Source: CAZMGV01 sp964565925 (GTDB lineage: Bacteria; JAGRBM01; JAHCIT01). Taken from it: DNA of 64,000 nt. The stretch is taken from positions 342,498-406,497 of the forward strand of contig CAZMGV010000002.1 in the NCBI GenBank assembly GCA_964565925.1, in the 5' to 3' direction. Both the position numbers and the translations under genes were made by a program. Below are positions 35,015 to 44,361 of the stretch, piece by piece (the first letter of the stretch is position 1; every line of letters starts with the position of its first letter). Below the pieces are notes generated by a model, which had not been told where the DNA came from, made no database searches, and worked only from the letters and a program-made list of their open reading frames with translations.

Positions 35015-38000
35015 GTGAACCGTGTAAAGACCGTACTAGTTCTTGCAGGAATATTGTTTTTCAGCAGCCGGATTGGAGTTAGGGCTCAGCATCTGGGGGG
35101 AGTCGATCCGGTTGCAGGTGCAGTAACATCCTCCGTTCAATTCGATATCCCCAAGTATCACGGTATCGAACCGGGGTTAGGGCTCAAATACAATTCGAAC
35201 GGTATCAGTGGCCTGGCCCCGGTCGGCTGGCAGCTTGAGGGGCTTTCGGCGATTCAGCGGGTTTCGCCTACGGGATACGGCGCCCCCACGTACGACTCGA
35301 ATGTCAACATGTCGCTATCGAGCGACAAGTTCCTTCTGGACGGAATGGAGCTCGTTCAATGCAGCAATTCGATCGGCCCTTGCAGTGGCGGGGGCGAGTT
35401 CAAGGCCAAATGGCAGAGCCCTCAGCGGATCGTATTCAACGAATCGGACGGCACTTGGACTGTGACGCAACCCAATGGCGTTAAAACTACTTATTCGCGC
35501 GCAATTTATGACTATTCATGGGTTAGTCCAAATTGCATTCCGTACAATTGGGTTCTCACACGAGTTGAAGATCTGGCCGGCAATCATGTCGATTACACGT
35601 ATCGTGACGTGAGTGCGGGAAGCTGCAGCTTTTCTGGTGAGAACAAATATCCTTACCCCGATACAATTTCGTATGGCCCTTATACAGTTCGTTTCCTGTA
35701 TAGCTCGCGTACGGATACGCCGGAAATCGGCACCGGCCGCGCGTTCATTACCATGTCGAAGATACTCTCTTCGGTAGTTGTCTATTCCGGAACCCAGATC
35801 GTCCGGGCATATGACTTAACGACTCCGAATAACGCCGAATCGAATCGCGACGACCTGACGGTCGTGGACCTGTACGGGACGGACGCCGCGGTGGTGGCGG
35901 GCGGCTATGGCGGTGAGGATTATCTGGATACCTCGAAGCCGCATATCCCGATCCGCACGTTTTCCTATTACAGCGGCAACACCTCCAACTACAGCCGCAC
36001 GGTGGACGTGGTGAACGACAGTTCCGCCTGCTGCGGCGGCTCGTCGGGGGAAGACGACGACGACAAGCTGACGGCGGATTTCAACGGCGACGGTTACGAC
36101 GACATCGCCACGGCGATCGGACATACGAACCAATGGAAGGTGTTTTTGGCCGAAAATGACGGGAGTGGTTTCAATGGCCCCTATAATTGGGGCAAGACCT
36201 CGGGCGGCACCAATGTCCGTTGGTGCGGGGACACGACGATAAATTGTACGGAAGATTCCCATTCGATAACCGGGGATTTCAACGGCGACGGCAAGATGGA
36301 TATTGCGGTCGCCAATCACGGCGGCGCGTCGAATTCCATGTGGTACATGTTTCTGTCGGATTCCGCCGAAAATAACTTCACGACCGCTCAGTGGTCGGCG
36401 GGAGCGGACATATGCGTCGGCACTTGTGCATACAACCGCCTGATTATTATTACCGGGGATTTTAACGGTGACGGCCTGACCGACATCGCCCGGACCCGGG
36501 ATACGATTCATAACTGGCGCCTGTGGATCGCCAAGGCCAGCGGCGGTTTCGACACGTATACCGACAGTTCGGTGGACCCCTGCGCGACGAGCAGCGGCAA
36601 CTACGGGTGCGACGCGGCTGCGGCTCGGTTTCTTCCCGGCGACTTCAACGGCGACGGCCGTACCGATATCGCCCGGACCGGCCGGGATAATATTGACGTT
36701 GTCGTCTGGCTGGGGAACGGGACCAGTTTCAGCGAATCTACGTGGCTGACGGCCTGGGGGTGCAGCGGTACGTGCGGGCCGGAAGAGCGATATCTGGCGG
36801 CGGATTTCAACGGCGACGGGAAGACGGACCTTTTCCGGACGGGAATCACGGGCACGGGTTATCAGTTTGCCTATTCCAACGGCGCCGATTTCGTCGCCGC
36901 GACGGCCCAGACGACGACGGTCTGCTCCGACTGCGCCAATAACAACACAGGCTTGTGGGCCATGGATATCAGCGGCGACGGACGGGCGGATATTCTGAAC
37001 GCCAAGGCGAACGACACCTATTGGCGTGCGAATATCTATGACGATACGGCGACCGGTGATCTCCGGGCGGAATCCTGGAACACAACGATCACCTGCCGGG
37101 GGAGCTGCTCCCTGGGCGCCCGTGTGCAGACGGGCGATTACAACGGCGACCGCCGGATGGATATCGTCACGGTCGAGATCAAGGATAGCGACGAGTGGGA
37201 TTTCCATATATTCAGAAGCAGCAGCGAAGCTCCGGACCTCGTGAAAACGATCGGCGACGACAAAGGCCTTACGACGACCGTTCAGTACACCAATTTCAAC
37301 GGCCGTCAGGTGTTCGGCCGTCTCAGCAGCTTGGCGAGAAGCCTGAACCTGAAGGTGGCGTCCAGGGTAAAGACGGAGCTGCAGAACTTCTGGAACTACG
37401 ATACGAGCAATGATCCCTGCGGCGGATCGAGCTGTTCATGGGATCCCCATGAGGGACGGGTCGTGACCAGTTATACGTACTGGAATCCGGTCTGGTCGCT
37501 GGCTGAAAAGATCCTTTTGGGATTTGAGTGGGTGACGAGCCAGCAGACCGGCTCAAGCCTGCAAACCACCACTTATTACCTGGATAAAGACGGCAGCGGG
37601 ACAATTCAGCCTCACGACGCCTGCCGGGGTGTCGTCTGGCGCTCGGTCGTCAAGGACCTATCGAAACCGACAAGCCCTGTTGATGAACAGACTATCGGAG
37701 AATCGACACAAGGTTACAGCTACAACGCTTCTTCGCCCTATTATTGCTACGCTTCCGACCAGTACAAATACACCTATCAGTATCAGCCATCGCCTGTGAC
37801 CTGGACGACCCGGCAGTCGGTGCTGACTTTCGACGACTGGGGACAGCCCCTTGCGTCGGTTGATTACGGGGATACGGGCGTTTCGACGGACGACAAGGTG
37901 GCCGTCACCACCTATGCCTATAACACCAGTGCGTACATTATCGGAGCGGTCCGCAAGCAGACGGTCTGCTCGGGATCCAATCCGGCGGTCTGTCCAGTCA

Positions 38001-41000
38001 AGCTGGCGGAAGCCCGCTACTGTTATGACGGAGAGTCGGAGACGGGGTCGGGCACGGACCCGGTCTGCAGCACGGCACCGGTCAAGGGGCTGGTCACCGG
38101 GAAGCGGCAATGGGACGATAACGGCCCCGGCACCGACCGGTGGGTCGCGGTCGACATGCAGTACTATACGGCAACTCCCAATTTGGGCAACCGGAAGGCG
38201 ACGAGCCAGCCCTACTTTACCGGTGGTCCGTACTATTTCAACGGTGGAACGGATACGATTTACGACTCCTCGGGCCTCTTTGTGGCGCAGGAGATCGGCT
38301 ACGAATACGATCAGTCCAGCCACCTGAAGATGACCACCACGGCGGCGTGGGACCATGTGCTCGGCCAGAAACTGTGCTCGGTCGATACTAACGGGGTCAC
38401 GACTTACTACAAATACGACACCTACGGCCGGACGGTAAAGATCAGCGCGCCGCTGAAGCCGGCCCCTGTCACCTGTGCCGACGGAACGACGACGGCCGCA
38501 CAGCTGGATTCCGATGTGTGGCCGAACTACTGGGCGGTCACCAAGACTTACGTGATTAATATTAACAACAATTATACAGTTACGCAGAGTCGTGCTTCCG
38601 TGACTGTCGACGATCCCGCCGCCTCGGAGATCTTCGAAGCCATTGAGATCCGGGACAGCCTGAACCGAGTCATCCAGACCAAGTCGCGCACGGGGACATC
38701 ATCTCATGTCGTGACTGGCACGACGGCGCACGACGGCCTTGGCCGTCCGCAGTACCGCTACAACCCTTTTGAGGAGGCATACAGCAGCACCGCCTGGACG
38801 GCGTTTACGGCTCCGTCAGGTTCGCTGGCGAAAACCGAATCGATATACGACAGCCAGAACCGAGTGATTCAGACGAACTTACCGGGCGGAACGACATCGT
38901 CCGCATCCTACGAGCTCGGGAAAACCACCGGCATCGATCCGAACGGCAAGCAGCGGATTTCCTATACCGACATTTACGGCCGGAACTATCGGATCGACGA
39001 GTTCGCGGCATCGGGTACGCCGATTTCGACCCTGTATGATTTCGATATCCTGACGGGACGGCTGCTGCGGATCGCTCGCGACACGAACAGCTCTGGCACT
39101 ATCGACTCCGGCGACCGGATCGATTCACAGATGACCTATAATTCGCTGGGCCAGCAGCTCTCGCTGAACGATATCAATTCTGGTCTCACGACGTATGAAT
39201 ACAACGCCCTAGGCGCGGTTACGAAAAAGACCGACGCCCGCGGGAACCAGTCGCTGTATTCGTACGATATCCTGGGCCGCCTGACGCTCAAATGCGCGGT
39301 AGCGGGTTCAGGTGTGACCGATCCGCTGGGTCTGACCAAAACATACGGGACGGCACCGGTAGCAGCCGTTCATAACGCCTGGGATCAGTGCACCGCAGGG
39401 CAGGTGCAGATCGCATCCTATACCTATGACAAGGGTGTTAATGGCATAGGTGTTCTTGATACCCTAGCTGACCTGAGCGGTACGACGGCTTACAGCTATG
39501 ACATCCAAGGCCGTATTACCGGCATCACTCAGCGGATGGATTATGACAGCGGGACCAATACGTACAGGACCTTCGAGTTGACCCGGTCTTTCGACCTTAC
39601 CGGGCGTCTTTTAAGCGTCGCATACCCGGACAAGGAAAACGTCTGCTACACGTACAGCAATCGAAGCCAGATTGTCTCCATAGTAGGTTATGACGATAGT
39701 TCGAGCGGAGAGGCGTCCAGTTGCGGGGCAAGTGTCACCACCCGGACCTATCTGAAGAATGCGACTTACGATACGGCAAGCGGTAGTATGCTCACGGTTG
39801 AACTGGGTAAAACGGTTGAATCCCCCAGTGGGGTTGCACTGACCACTACTACCCGGACCTACTATACTGACACTTACCGGCTGAATACGCTCGGTACTGT
39901 CGGACCGGGTTCGACCACGCTTCAGAATCTGTCCTATGCGTACGACAACATCGGTAACATTACGGGAATTACTGACAGTCTGTCTCCGTCCAAGAGCCAG
40001 ACATTCACCTACGATGGCTTGAGTCGCCTGCTGACCGCCTCAGGCGGGTACGGTTCGCTCGTCTATACTTACGACGGCGTCGGGAACTTCAACACGTTCG
40101 AAGGGAACACCCTCTGGTACAATGCGCCAAACGGTCGTCCTGACCAGCTCACCATGAGTACGAGTGGCTGGGCTGCGAATTACGATAATAACGGAAATGC
40201 AGTTTCTCGATCCTGGATCAAACAGCCTGGAACATTCGTTGAGCAATGGATTGCTTGGGGCTATGACAATCGAATTGCCACGGTAATGGCCAGTGTCAAC
40301 TACGGCGATCCAACAGATTTCGCCAGCTTCGTCTACGACGGGCACGGCACCCGGGCGATCAAATACGCCGGCGGCCAGCCGACATATTACTTCGGCAACT
40401 GGTTCGAGCTCCGGCCGAATCTGGCGGTGAAGCACATCATGGGGCCGGGTGGCGTGATCGCCAGTGTTTCCTACGATCCGGCCACCAGGACGACCTTGAA
40501 CAACTTCATCAAGTCGGCTGCCGCCTCTATCAGCGATCAGTTGAAAGACAAGGCGGAGCGGCTTTATGCCGACGCGAGCAATGTTAACGGCGGTCCGGTG
40601 CATGCGAAGGCGGTCATTGAGCTGATTTCCATCGGATTCGCACTGGCGCTCTGGCTATGCCTCATCTGGGCGGCCTCGCCGCTGCGCCGGTTCCGGGATC
40701 TCGTGAAAGACCTGGAGACGGCCGAGGAGCAGCTGGCGCGGGAAGCGATGGACGAGGCGCTCGGACGCGCCCTGGAACGCCGTTCCCGCCGTTCCTACCG
40801 GTGGGGTTATCGCCAGACGGTCGCGACGATGCTGGTATTGATCATCGGCTTCGTGACGTCGGGCTGCGGCCGGGATCCGGTCGGAAACGGCACCGGACCG
40901 GCTGCCGGGTTGCGCGTGACCGGTTCAGCCACGGGAGTCGGAATAGGGTCGGGAGACTCTCTGATATTCCTGCACGGCGATCACCTGGGCAGCGTGAACG

Positions 41001-42103
41001 TGGTGACGGATTCGACTGGAACCGAGATCAGCCGTTCGGACTACAAGCCCTTCGGCGCTATCTGGAACAGTCCTAATTCTTCCGTCAACGACCGCTCATT
41101 TACCAGTAAACGCCTGGATAGCGATCTAGGTCTCATGAACTTCGAGAACCGTTACTACGACCCTCTCGTCGGACGGTTCATCTCCAGCGACCCGAGACAG
41201 CTCGAACCGGCGCCGCTCCAGGCGATGAGAATCGCCGAATGGGGCTATCAGAGCGGAAGCGCCAGTCCTGGGGCTAGTACAAAGGATGCCGTGAAGGAGT
41301 GGCAGGGACGCACCTTCCAGCCACAGGATCTGAACCGCTATAGCTATGTCCTGAATAATCCGGTGAACAAAGTCGATAGTGATGGGTATGGATGGTGGAA
41401 GAAACTCTGGAAGAATATTTTACAACCGGTCCTTTTCTTGGCTGCCAGTTACCTAATGATGGGGATGGGCAGTTTGAGTATGCAATGTAATTGGTTCCCT
41501 GTGATCGGTGCTGCAATGAGGGGTGCGGGGAGGTCAGCGCTTTTCTCCACAATTTATTCTCTTATTGCTGGCAGAAATGTGACGAATGGATTCGTTTCTG
41601 GCATGACTTCTGGGGCCATATCTAGCGGCATTATCAGTGGATATGGTTTTTTGTTTCCGCATGATTCGTATGCAGGGGTTAGCGGTGCTCTTGGCAATGT
41701 AGCGGGGATATTTAACGGAGTTGCCGAAACATCCGGGGGTGTGCTGAGACTTAATCCGAATCAGATATTCAATGGAATTGGGACATTACTTAATTCGTTA
41801 GTGCCGAGATATGGCACGGCAACGGGTCCCGGGTGGGGAGACGTAAATACGCTACCTGTAGATGATGGAATGGACCAAGCAGCATATGAGCATGATAGGG
41901 CATACTTCGACGCTGAAAATGAAAGTGGATTGAGTCGATCAGAGATAAATCAGGCGAAATTAGCCGCTGATAGAACGTTAGTGTTGAATACGTGGTCTGC
42001 AAATGGCCTAGGACCTTACGGCTCGGTGTATAGAATCGGTTTGGTCGCGGCGTTTCAACTCCAGATAGCTATCAGGCAGAACATAGGCCCAACACCATTC
42101 TGA
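35015..42103 (+). CDS. Giant secreted SpvB/VCBS/RHS-repeat protein with a phospholipase A2-like C-terminal tip
   Basis: 2362 residues from GTG behind GAGGAG. A signal peptide (residues 1-25) leads into an SpvB/TcaC-type domain (GVDPVAGAVTSSVQFDIPKY, GLAPVGWQLEG). Calcium-type VCBS/FG-GAP repeats with DFNGDGxxD loops follow (about 350-730). YD/RHS repeats come next (about 1100-1850), forming the beta-cocoon. A hydrophobic helix at ~1869-1890 and a second ending in a lipobox-like VTSGC at ~1939-1951 interrupt the shell before the core DHLGSVNVVTD and YDPLVGRFISSDP. The conserved NRYSYVLNNPVNKVDSDG (about residue 2110) marks the toxin boundary. The last ~230 residues include GTATGPGWGD...PVDDGMDQAAYEHDRAYFD. 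The GPGWGD calcium-loop-like segment and the His2293-Asp2294 dyad fit a phospholipase A2-like catalytic core. No immunity gene follows directly, because an IS3 element sits 103 bp downstream. Confidence 0.9.
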   Translation: MNRVKTVLVLAGILFFSSRIGVRAQHLGGVDPVAGAVTSSVQFDIPKYHGIEPGLGLKYNSNGISGLAPVGWQLEGLSAIQRVSPTGYGAPTYDSNVNMSLSSDKFLLDGMELVQCSNSIGPCSGGGEFKAKWQSPQRIVFNESDGTWTVTQPNGVKTTYSRAIYDYSWVSPNCIPYNWVLTRVEDLAGNHVDYTYRDVSAGSCSFSGENKYPYPDTISYGPYTVRFLYSSRTDTPEIGTGRAFITMSKILSSVVVYSGTQIVRAYDLTTPNNAESNRDDLTVVDLYGTDAAVVAGGYGGEDYLDTSKPHIPIRTFSYYSGNTSNYSRTVDVVNDSSACCGGSSGEDDDDKLTADFNGDGYDDIATAIGHTNQWKVFLAENDGSGFNGPYNWGKTSGGTNVRWCGDTTINCTEDSHSITGDFNGDGKMDIAVANHGGASNSMWYMFLSDSAENNFTTAQWSAGADICVGTCAYNRLIIITGDFNGDGLTDIARTRDTIHNWRLWIAKASGGFDTYTDSSVDPCATSSGNYGCDAAAARFLPGDFNGDGRTDIARTGRDNIDVVVWLGNGTSFSESTWLTAWGCSGTCGPEERYLAADFNGDGKTDLFRTGITGTGYQFAYSNGADFVAATAQTTTVCSDCANNNTGLWAMDISGDGRADILNAKANDTYWRANIYDDTATGDLRAESWNTTITCRGSCSLGARVQTGDYNGDRRMDIVTVEIKDSDEWDFHIFRSSSEAPDLVKTIGDDKGLTTTVQYTNFNGRQVFGRLSSLARSLNLKVASRVKTELQNFWNYDTSNDPCGGSSCSWDPHEGRVVTSYTYWNPVWSLAEKILLGFEWVTSQQTGSSLQTTTYYLDKDGSGTIQPHDACRGVVWRSVVKDLSKPTSPVDEQTIGESTQGYSYNASSPYYCYASDQYKYTYQYQPSPVTWTTRQSVLTFDDWGQPLASVDYGDTGVSTDDKVAVTTYAYNTSAYIIGAVRKQTVCSGSNPAVCPVKLAEARYCYDGESETGSGTDPVCSTAPVKGLVTGKRQWDDNGPGTDRWVAVDMQYYTATPNLGNRKATSQPYFTGGPYYFNGGTDTIYDSSGLFVAQEIGYEYDQSSHLKMTTTAAWDHVLGQKLCSVDTNGVTTYYKYDTYGRTVKISAPLKPAPVTCADGTTTAAQLDSDVWPNYWAVTKTYVININNNYTVTQSRASVTVDDPAASEIFEAIEIRDSLNRVIQTKSRTGTSSHVVTGTTAHDGLGRPQYRYNPFEEAYSSTAWTAFTAPSGSLAKTESIYDSQNRVIQTNLPGGTTSSASYELGKTTGIDPNGKQRISYTDIYGRNYRIDEFAASGTPISTLYDFDILTGRLLRIARDTNSSGTIDSGDRIDSQMTYNSLGQQLSLNDINSGLTTYEYNALGAVTKKTDARGNQSLYSYDILGRLTLKCAVAGSGVTDPLGLTKTYGTAPVAAVHNAWDQCTAGQVQIASYTYDKGVNGIGVLDTLADLSGTTAYSYDIQGRITGITQRMDYDSGTNTYRTFELTRSFDLTGRLLSVAYPDKENVCYTYSNRSQIVSIVGYDDSSSGEASSCGASVTTRTYLKNATYDTASGSMLTVELGKTVESPSGVALTTTTRTYYTDTYRLNTLGTVGPGSTTLQNLSYAYDNIGNITGITDSLSPSKSQTFTYDGLSRLLTASGGYGSLVYTYDGVGNFNTFEGNTLWYNAPNGRPDQLTMSTSGWAANYDNNGNAVSRSWIKQPGTFVEQWIAWGYDNRIATVMASVNYGDPTDFASFVYDGHGTRAIKYAGGQPTYYFGNWFELRPNLAVKHIMGPGGVIASVSYDPATRTTLNNFIKSAAASISDQLKDKAERLYADASNVNGGPVHAKAVIELISIGFALALWLCLIWAASPLRRFRDLVKDLETAEEQLAREAMDEALGRALERRSRRSYRWGYRQTVATMLVLIIGFVTSGCGRDPVGNGTGPAAGLRVTGSATGVGIGSGDSLIFLHGDHLGSVNVVTDSTGTEISRSDYKPFGAIWNSPNSSVNDRSFTSKRLDSDLGLMNFENRYYDPLVGRFISSDPRQLEPAPLQAMRIAEWGYQSGSASPGASTKDAVKEWQGRTFQPQDLNRYSYVLNNPVNKVDSDGYGWWKKLWKNILQPVLFLAASYLMMGMGSLSMQCNWFPVIGAAMRGAGRSALFSTIYSLIAGRNVTNGFVSGMTSGAISSGIISGYGFLFPHDSYAGVSGALGNVAGIFNGVAETSGGVLRLNPNQIFNGIGTLLNSLVPRYGTATGPGWGDVNTLPVDDGMDQAAYEHDRAYFDAENESGLSRSEINQAKLAADRTLVLNTWSANGLGPYGSVYRIGLVAAFQLQIAIRQNIGPTPF

Positions 42104-43051
42104 AAGAAAACGCAACGCATGTGACCCGTATCGCCTCTCCGATGCGTCATAATAAGAGATGTTCTGGCTTAACCTGTTCACGGTGGAACAACCGGAATGA
42201 CGGGTATGACCAGCCCACATTTCCGGGCCACTCCGAGTGTTAGTCGGGTTGCACATCTGACCCGGTAGAATTGGCTGGAGGGGCGGAGCCCCGGAAGCCG
42301 ATTCTACCGGGCACTGGGCGAACTCCGCAGGCGTCAGGTAGTCCAGACTGCTGTGCGGACGTTCATTATTATACTCATCCTTCCATTCCTGTCCCAGGAA
42401 TTTTGCCTCGTCGAGGCTGTAAAACAGTTCGCACTCCAGAAGCTCGTCCCGGAGCTTGCCGTTGAAGCTCTCGGCGTAGCCGTTCTCCCACGGTGAAGCG
42501 GGCGCGATATAGAGCGTCCCGACGTGGGCCTCGGCCAGCCAGTTCTTCAGCGCCTTGGCGATAAACTCCGATCCGTTGTCGCTGCGGATAAACTTCGGGA
42601 GTCCCCGCGTGGCGATCAGCTCTTCCAGCACCTCGATCACGTCTTCCGACTTCAGTTTCCGTTCGACCTTCAGCGCGAGACACTCCCGCGTGAACTCGTC
42701 CACGAGGGTGAGCCACTTGAGCGTTCGCCCTTCTTCCGTCCGGTCATGGACGAAATCCCACGTCCAGACATGGTCCTTGTGCTCGGCCCGGAAGCAAACG
42801 ATACTGTTTGCGCTCAGGCCCAGCCTGCGCCGTTTCCGTGGCTTCCTGGGCACTTTCAGCCCCTCACGCTTCCAGAGCCGGTGAACGCGTTTCTCGCTCA
42901 CCTGCCACTCCTCCTGGCGGAGCGTCGCGCAGATTCTCCGGTATCCGTACCTTGGATAAACCCTGACCAGTTCCAGCATCCGTTCGAGGATCTGCTGGTT
43001 CTCGTCCTTCACCCTCGGCACATACACCTGAGTCGACCTGGGCTGCTTCAC
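42008..43051 (-). CDS. IS3-family transposase OrfB (DDE integrase), 3' end running out of the IS
   Basis: 347 residues. HTH_21-like N-terminus (RMLELVRVYPRYGYRRICATLR) and rve catalytic core with WTWDFVHDRT (first Asp), IRSDNGSEF (second Asp) and AESFNGKLRDE (Glu). The usual C-terminus HSSLDYLTPAEFAQ is followed by ~115 extra residues. The frame has no stop inside the IS end at 42207 and reads on, antisense, into the last codons of the RHS gene. It is normally made as an OrfAB fusion by -1 frameshifting. The catalytic residues are intact, so it may still be active. Confidence 0.93.
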   Translation of the reverse strand: MKQPRSTQVYVPRVKDENQQILERMLELVRVYPRYGYRRICATLRQEEWQVSEKRVHRLWKREGLKVPRKPRKRRRLGLSANSIVCFRAEHKDHVWTWDFVHDRTEEGRTLKWLTLVDEFTRECLALKVERKLKSEDVIEVLEELIATRGLPKFIRSDNGSEFIAKALKNWLAEAHVGTLYIAPASPWENGYAESFNGKLRDELLECELFYSLDEAKFLGQEWKDEYNNERPHSSLDYLTPAEFAQCPVESASGAPPLQPILPGQMCNPTNTRSGPEMWAGHTRHSGCSTVNRLSQNISYYDASERRYGSHALRFLSEWCWAYVLPDSYLELKRRDQTDSIHRAVRS

Positions 43052-43483
43052 CAGTCGGCAGATCCGTCGCTCCGAGACCGGGTACCGGTCCCGGAGATTT
43101 CTGACGGCCCTGCGTCGGCGTTCGGGGCTTAGAAGTTTCCCTTTGCGAGTTCCTTCAGCATTTCCTTGTCGAGGGAGAGGTCCGCCACGAGCTTCATCAG
43201 TCGCCCGTTTTCTTCCTCAAGCTGCTTGAGGCGCTTCGTCTCGTCCATGCTCAGGCCGCCGTATTTCCGCTTCCAGCGGTAGTAGGTCTGCTCGCTCACT
43301 TCGAGCTTCTGGCACACCTGGCTCATCGGCGCACCGGCGGCCAGCTCGGCGTCCGCCTCCCGGAGTTTCTTTACGATCACCTCCGGCGCGTGCCTCTTTC
43401 TGCTTTTCATCGAGGAGTCTCCAGCCCTCAAAGGGCAGTTTGGACTCTCACTCGGTTTGGCTCAAATTTGCGGAGGCAGGTCA
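42207..43483 (-). mobile_element. IS3-family insertion sequence (~1.28 kb)
   Basis: Imperfect terminal inverted repeats start TGACCAGCCCACATTTCC (left) and, on the other strand at the right, TGACCTGCCTCCGCAAAT. Both continue to CCGAGTGnnAGTC. The size and OrfA/OrfB layout fit the IS3 family (IS407-like or IS2-like group). Flanking bases GTA and ACA do not form a target duplication. It separates the RHS gene from its downstream neighbours. Confidence 0.85.
43129..43410 (-). CDS. IS3-family OrfA (HTH protein)
   Basis: 93 residues from MKSRKRHAPEVIVKK. The helix-turn-helix is PMSQVCQKLEVSEQTYYRWKRKYGG, followed by a leucine-zipper-like coiled coil (LKQLEEENGRLMKLVADLSLDKEML). The stop after AKGNF lies where the OrfB frame opens, as expected for programmed frameshifting. 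Confidence 0.92.
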   Translation of the reverse strand: MKSRKRHAPEVIVKKLREADAELAAGAPMSQVCQKLEVSEQTYYRWKRKYGGLSMDETKRLKQLEEENGRLMKLVADLSLDKEMLKELAKGNF

Positions 43484-43485
43484 AC

Positions 43486-43887
43486 ATGCCGAAGATCCCG
43501 AACAAAGATATTCACAGAAATAATAGCCGGACGGTGGTCGATAACTGCAGGCGACTGCAGAGCAGGGGACAGCTCGACGAAGGCGTCCGCGCCCTTGCAG
43601 GCGCAGCCCATGACGGTTTCCGGATCGTTTTCGCCCGCCTGGATACGATCGAGAATATACTGGAACGGCCGACGGTGACGTTGTCTGCCAAGACTTTACA
43701 ATGCCGTCAAGATCTGGATGATCTCCTCAAAAATTTTAAGGCGGAAATCGAAAAGAACGGAGAACAAATGTCGGTCGAACCGCTTGCGAAGCTGGTATCG
43801 ATGACGACTTTTAATGTCGGCGCACGAGTCAGAGAGCTGGAGCGACAGCTCTCTGAAGAGAGTGCCGAAAATCCCGAAGCCACCTGA
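43486..43887 (+). CDS. Hypothetical protein, possibly 5'-truncated by the IS
   Basis: 133 residues, starting 2 bp outside the IS right end, so its native promoter and ribosome site are gone or replaced. It is helical and charged (FRIVFARLDTIENILE; LDDLLKNFKAEIEKNGEQ; VGARVRELERQLSEES), consistent with coiled coils. I see no family motif. Its position makes it the first gene after the RHS gene, but nothing marks it as an immunity protein. Confidence 0.55.
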   Translation: MPKIPNKDIHRNNSRTVVDNCRRLQSRGQLDEGVRALAGAAHDGFRIVFARLDTIENILERPTVTLSAKTLQCRQDLDDLLKNFKAEIEKNGEQMSVEPLAKLVSMTTFNVGARVRELERQLSEESAENPEAT

Positions 43888-44020
43888 GCCGGATCACCGC
43901 CTCTGGATGCTCGGAAACGGGGTCGTCGACGGGACGGCCGCGCTCGCGTGGGAAACGCTCTGGGAGCGGATCAGGGAGAAAGCCGGCCGCGTGAACAGGG
44001 GGGAGATCAGAGGATACTAG
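43862..44020 (+). CDS. Small hypothetical protein
   Basis: 52 residues from GTG after GAAGAGA, overlapping the end of the previous gene. The start GTGCCGAAAATCCCGAAG repeats the start of that gene (ATGCCGAAGATCCCGAAC). The product contains DHRLWMLGNGVVDGTAALAWETLWERIREKA. It overlaps the convergent gene by 4 bp. Weak support. Confidence 0.35.
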   Translation: MPKIPKPPEPDHRLWMLGNGVVDGTAALAWETLWERIREKAGRVNRGEIRGY

Positions 44021-44361
44021 TCATGTTTGCTACCCGGAAGGACTACCGGGACAGCGAACTTGATCCTGCTCGTCGTAGAGGACCCTTGGCGACTTTCTCC
44101 CGAGGCTCCCAAAACACGTAACAGGGAAATTCCGCCTTGAGTTTGAGTCCCTTCGTCGGCGGCGATTGCGACATCGAACTCGATTTCGCGGACTAAAAAT
44201 ATGCCGTTTTCACTGCTGAAAGACTGCCTATTTTTGAAGTCACCGTAATTGGTCGCTCCCGGGTTAACCTTCCCGCCATATTTATCGGCTTCTTCGATGG
44301 CGGCCTTCATGCCTTCGAATATCTGCGTGATCGTCGTCGAGACGAATGTTTTCAGATCCAT
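44017..44361 (-). CDS. Trypco2-like small protein (unknown function)
   Basis: 114 residues. The pattern MDLKTFVSTTITQIFEGMKAA, a central KVNPG, and a C-terminal IKFAVPVVLP resembles the ~110-residue 'inducible trypsin-co-occurring domain 2' family that recurs in conflict-associated gene neighbourhoods. The family link is from memory of the pattern. It is probably cytoplasmic. Upstream lie a hairpin and a perfect 16-bp palindrome. Confidence 0.6.
   Translation of the reverse strand: MDLKTFVSTTITQIFEGMKAAIEEADKYGGKVNPGATNYGDFKNRQSFSSENGIFLVREIEFDVAIAADEGTQTQGGISLLRVLGASGESRQGSSTTSRIKFAVPVVLPGSKHD

Noticed and set aside
35816..37207. 463-codon open frame on the - strand
   Set aside because: It is the complement of the VCBS-repeat region of the RHS protein. 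Its repetitive IRRQ/AVAVEI wording mirrors the DFNGDG repeats.
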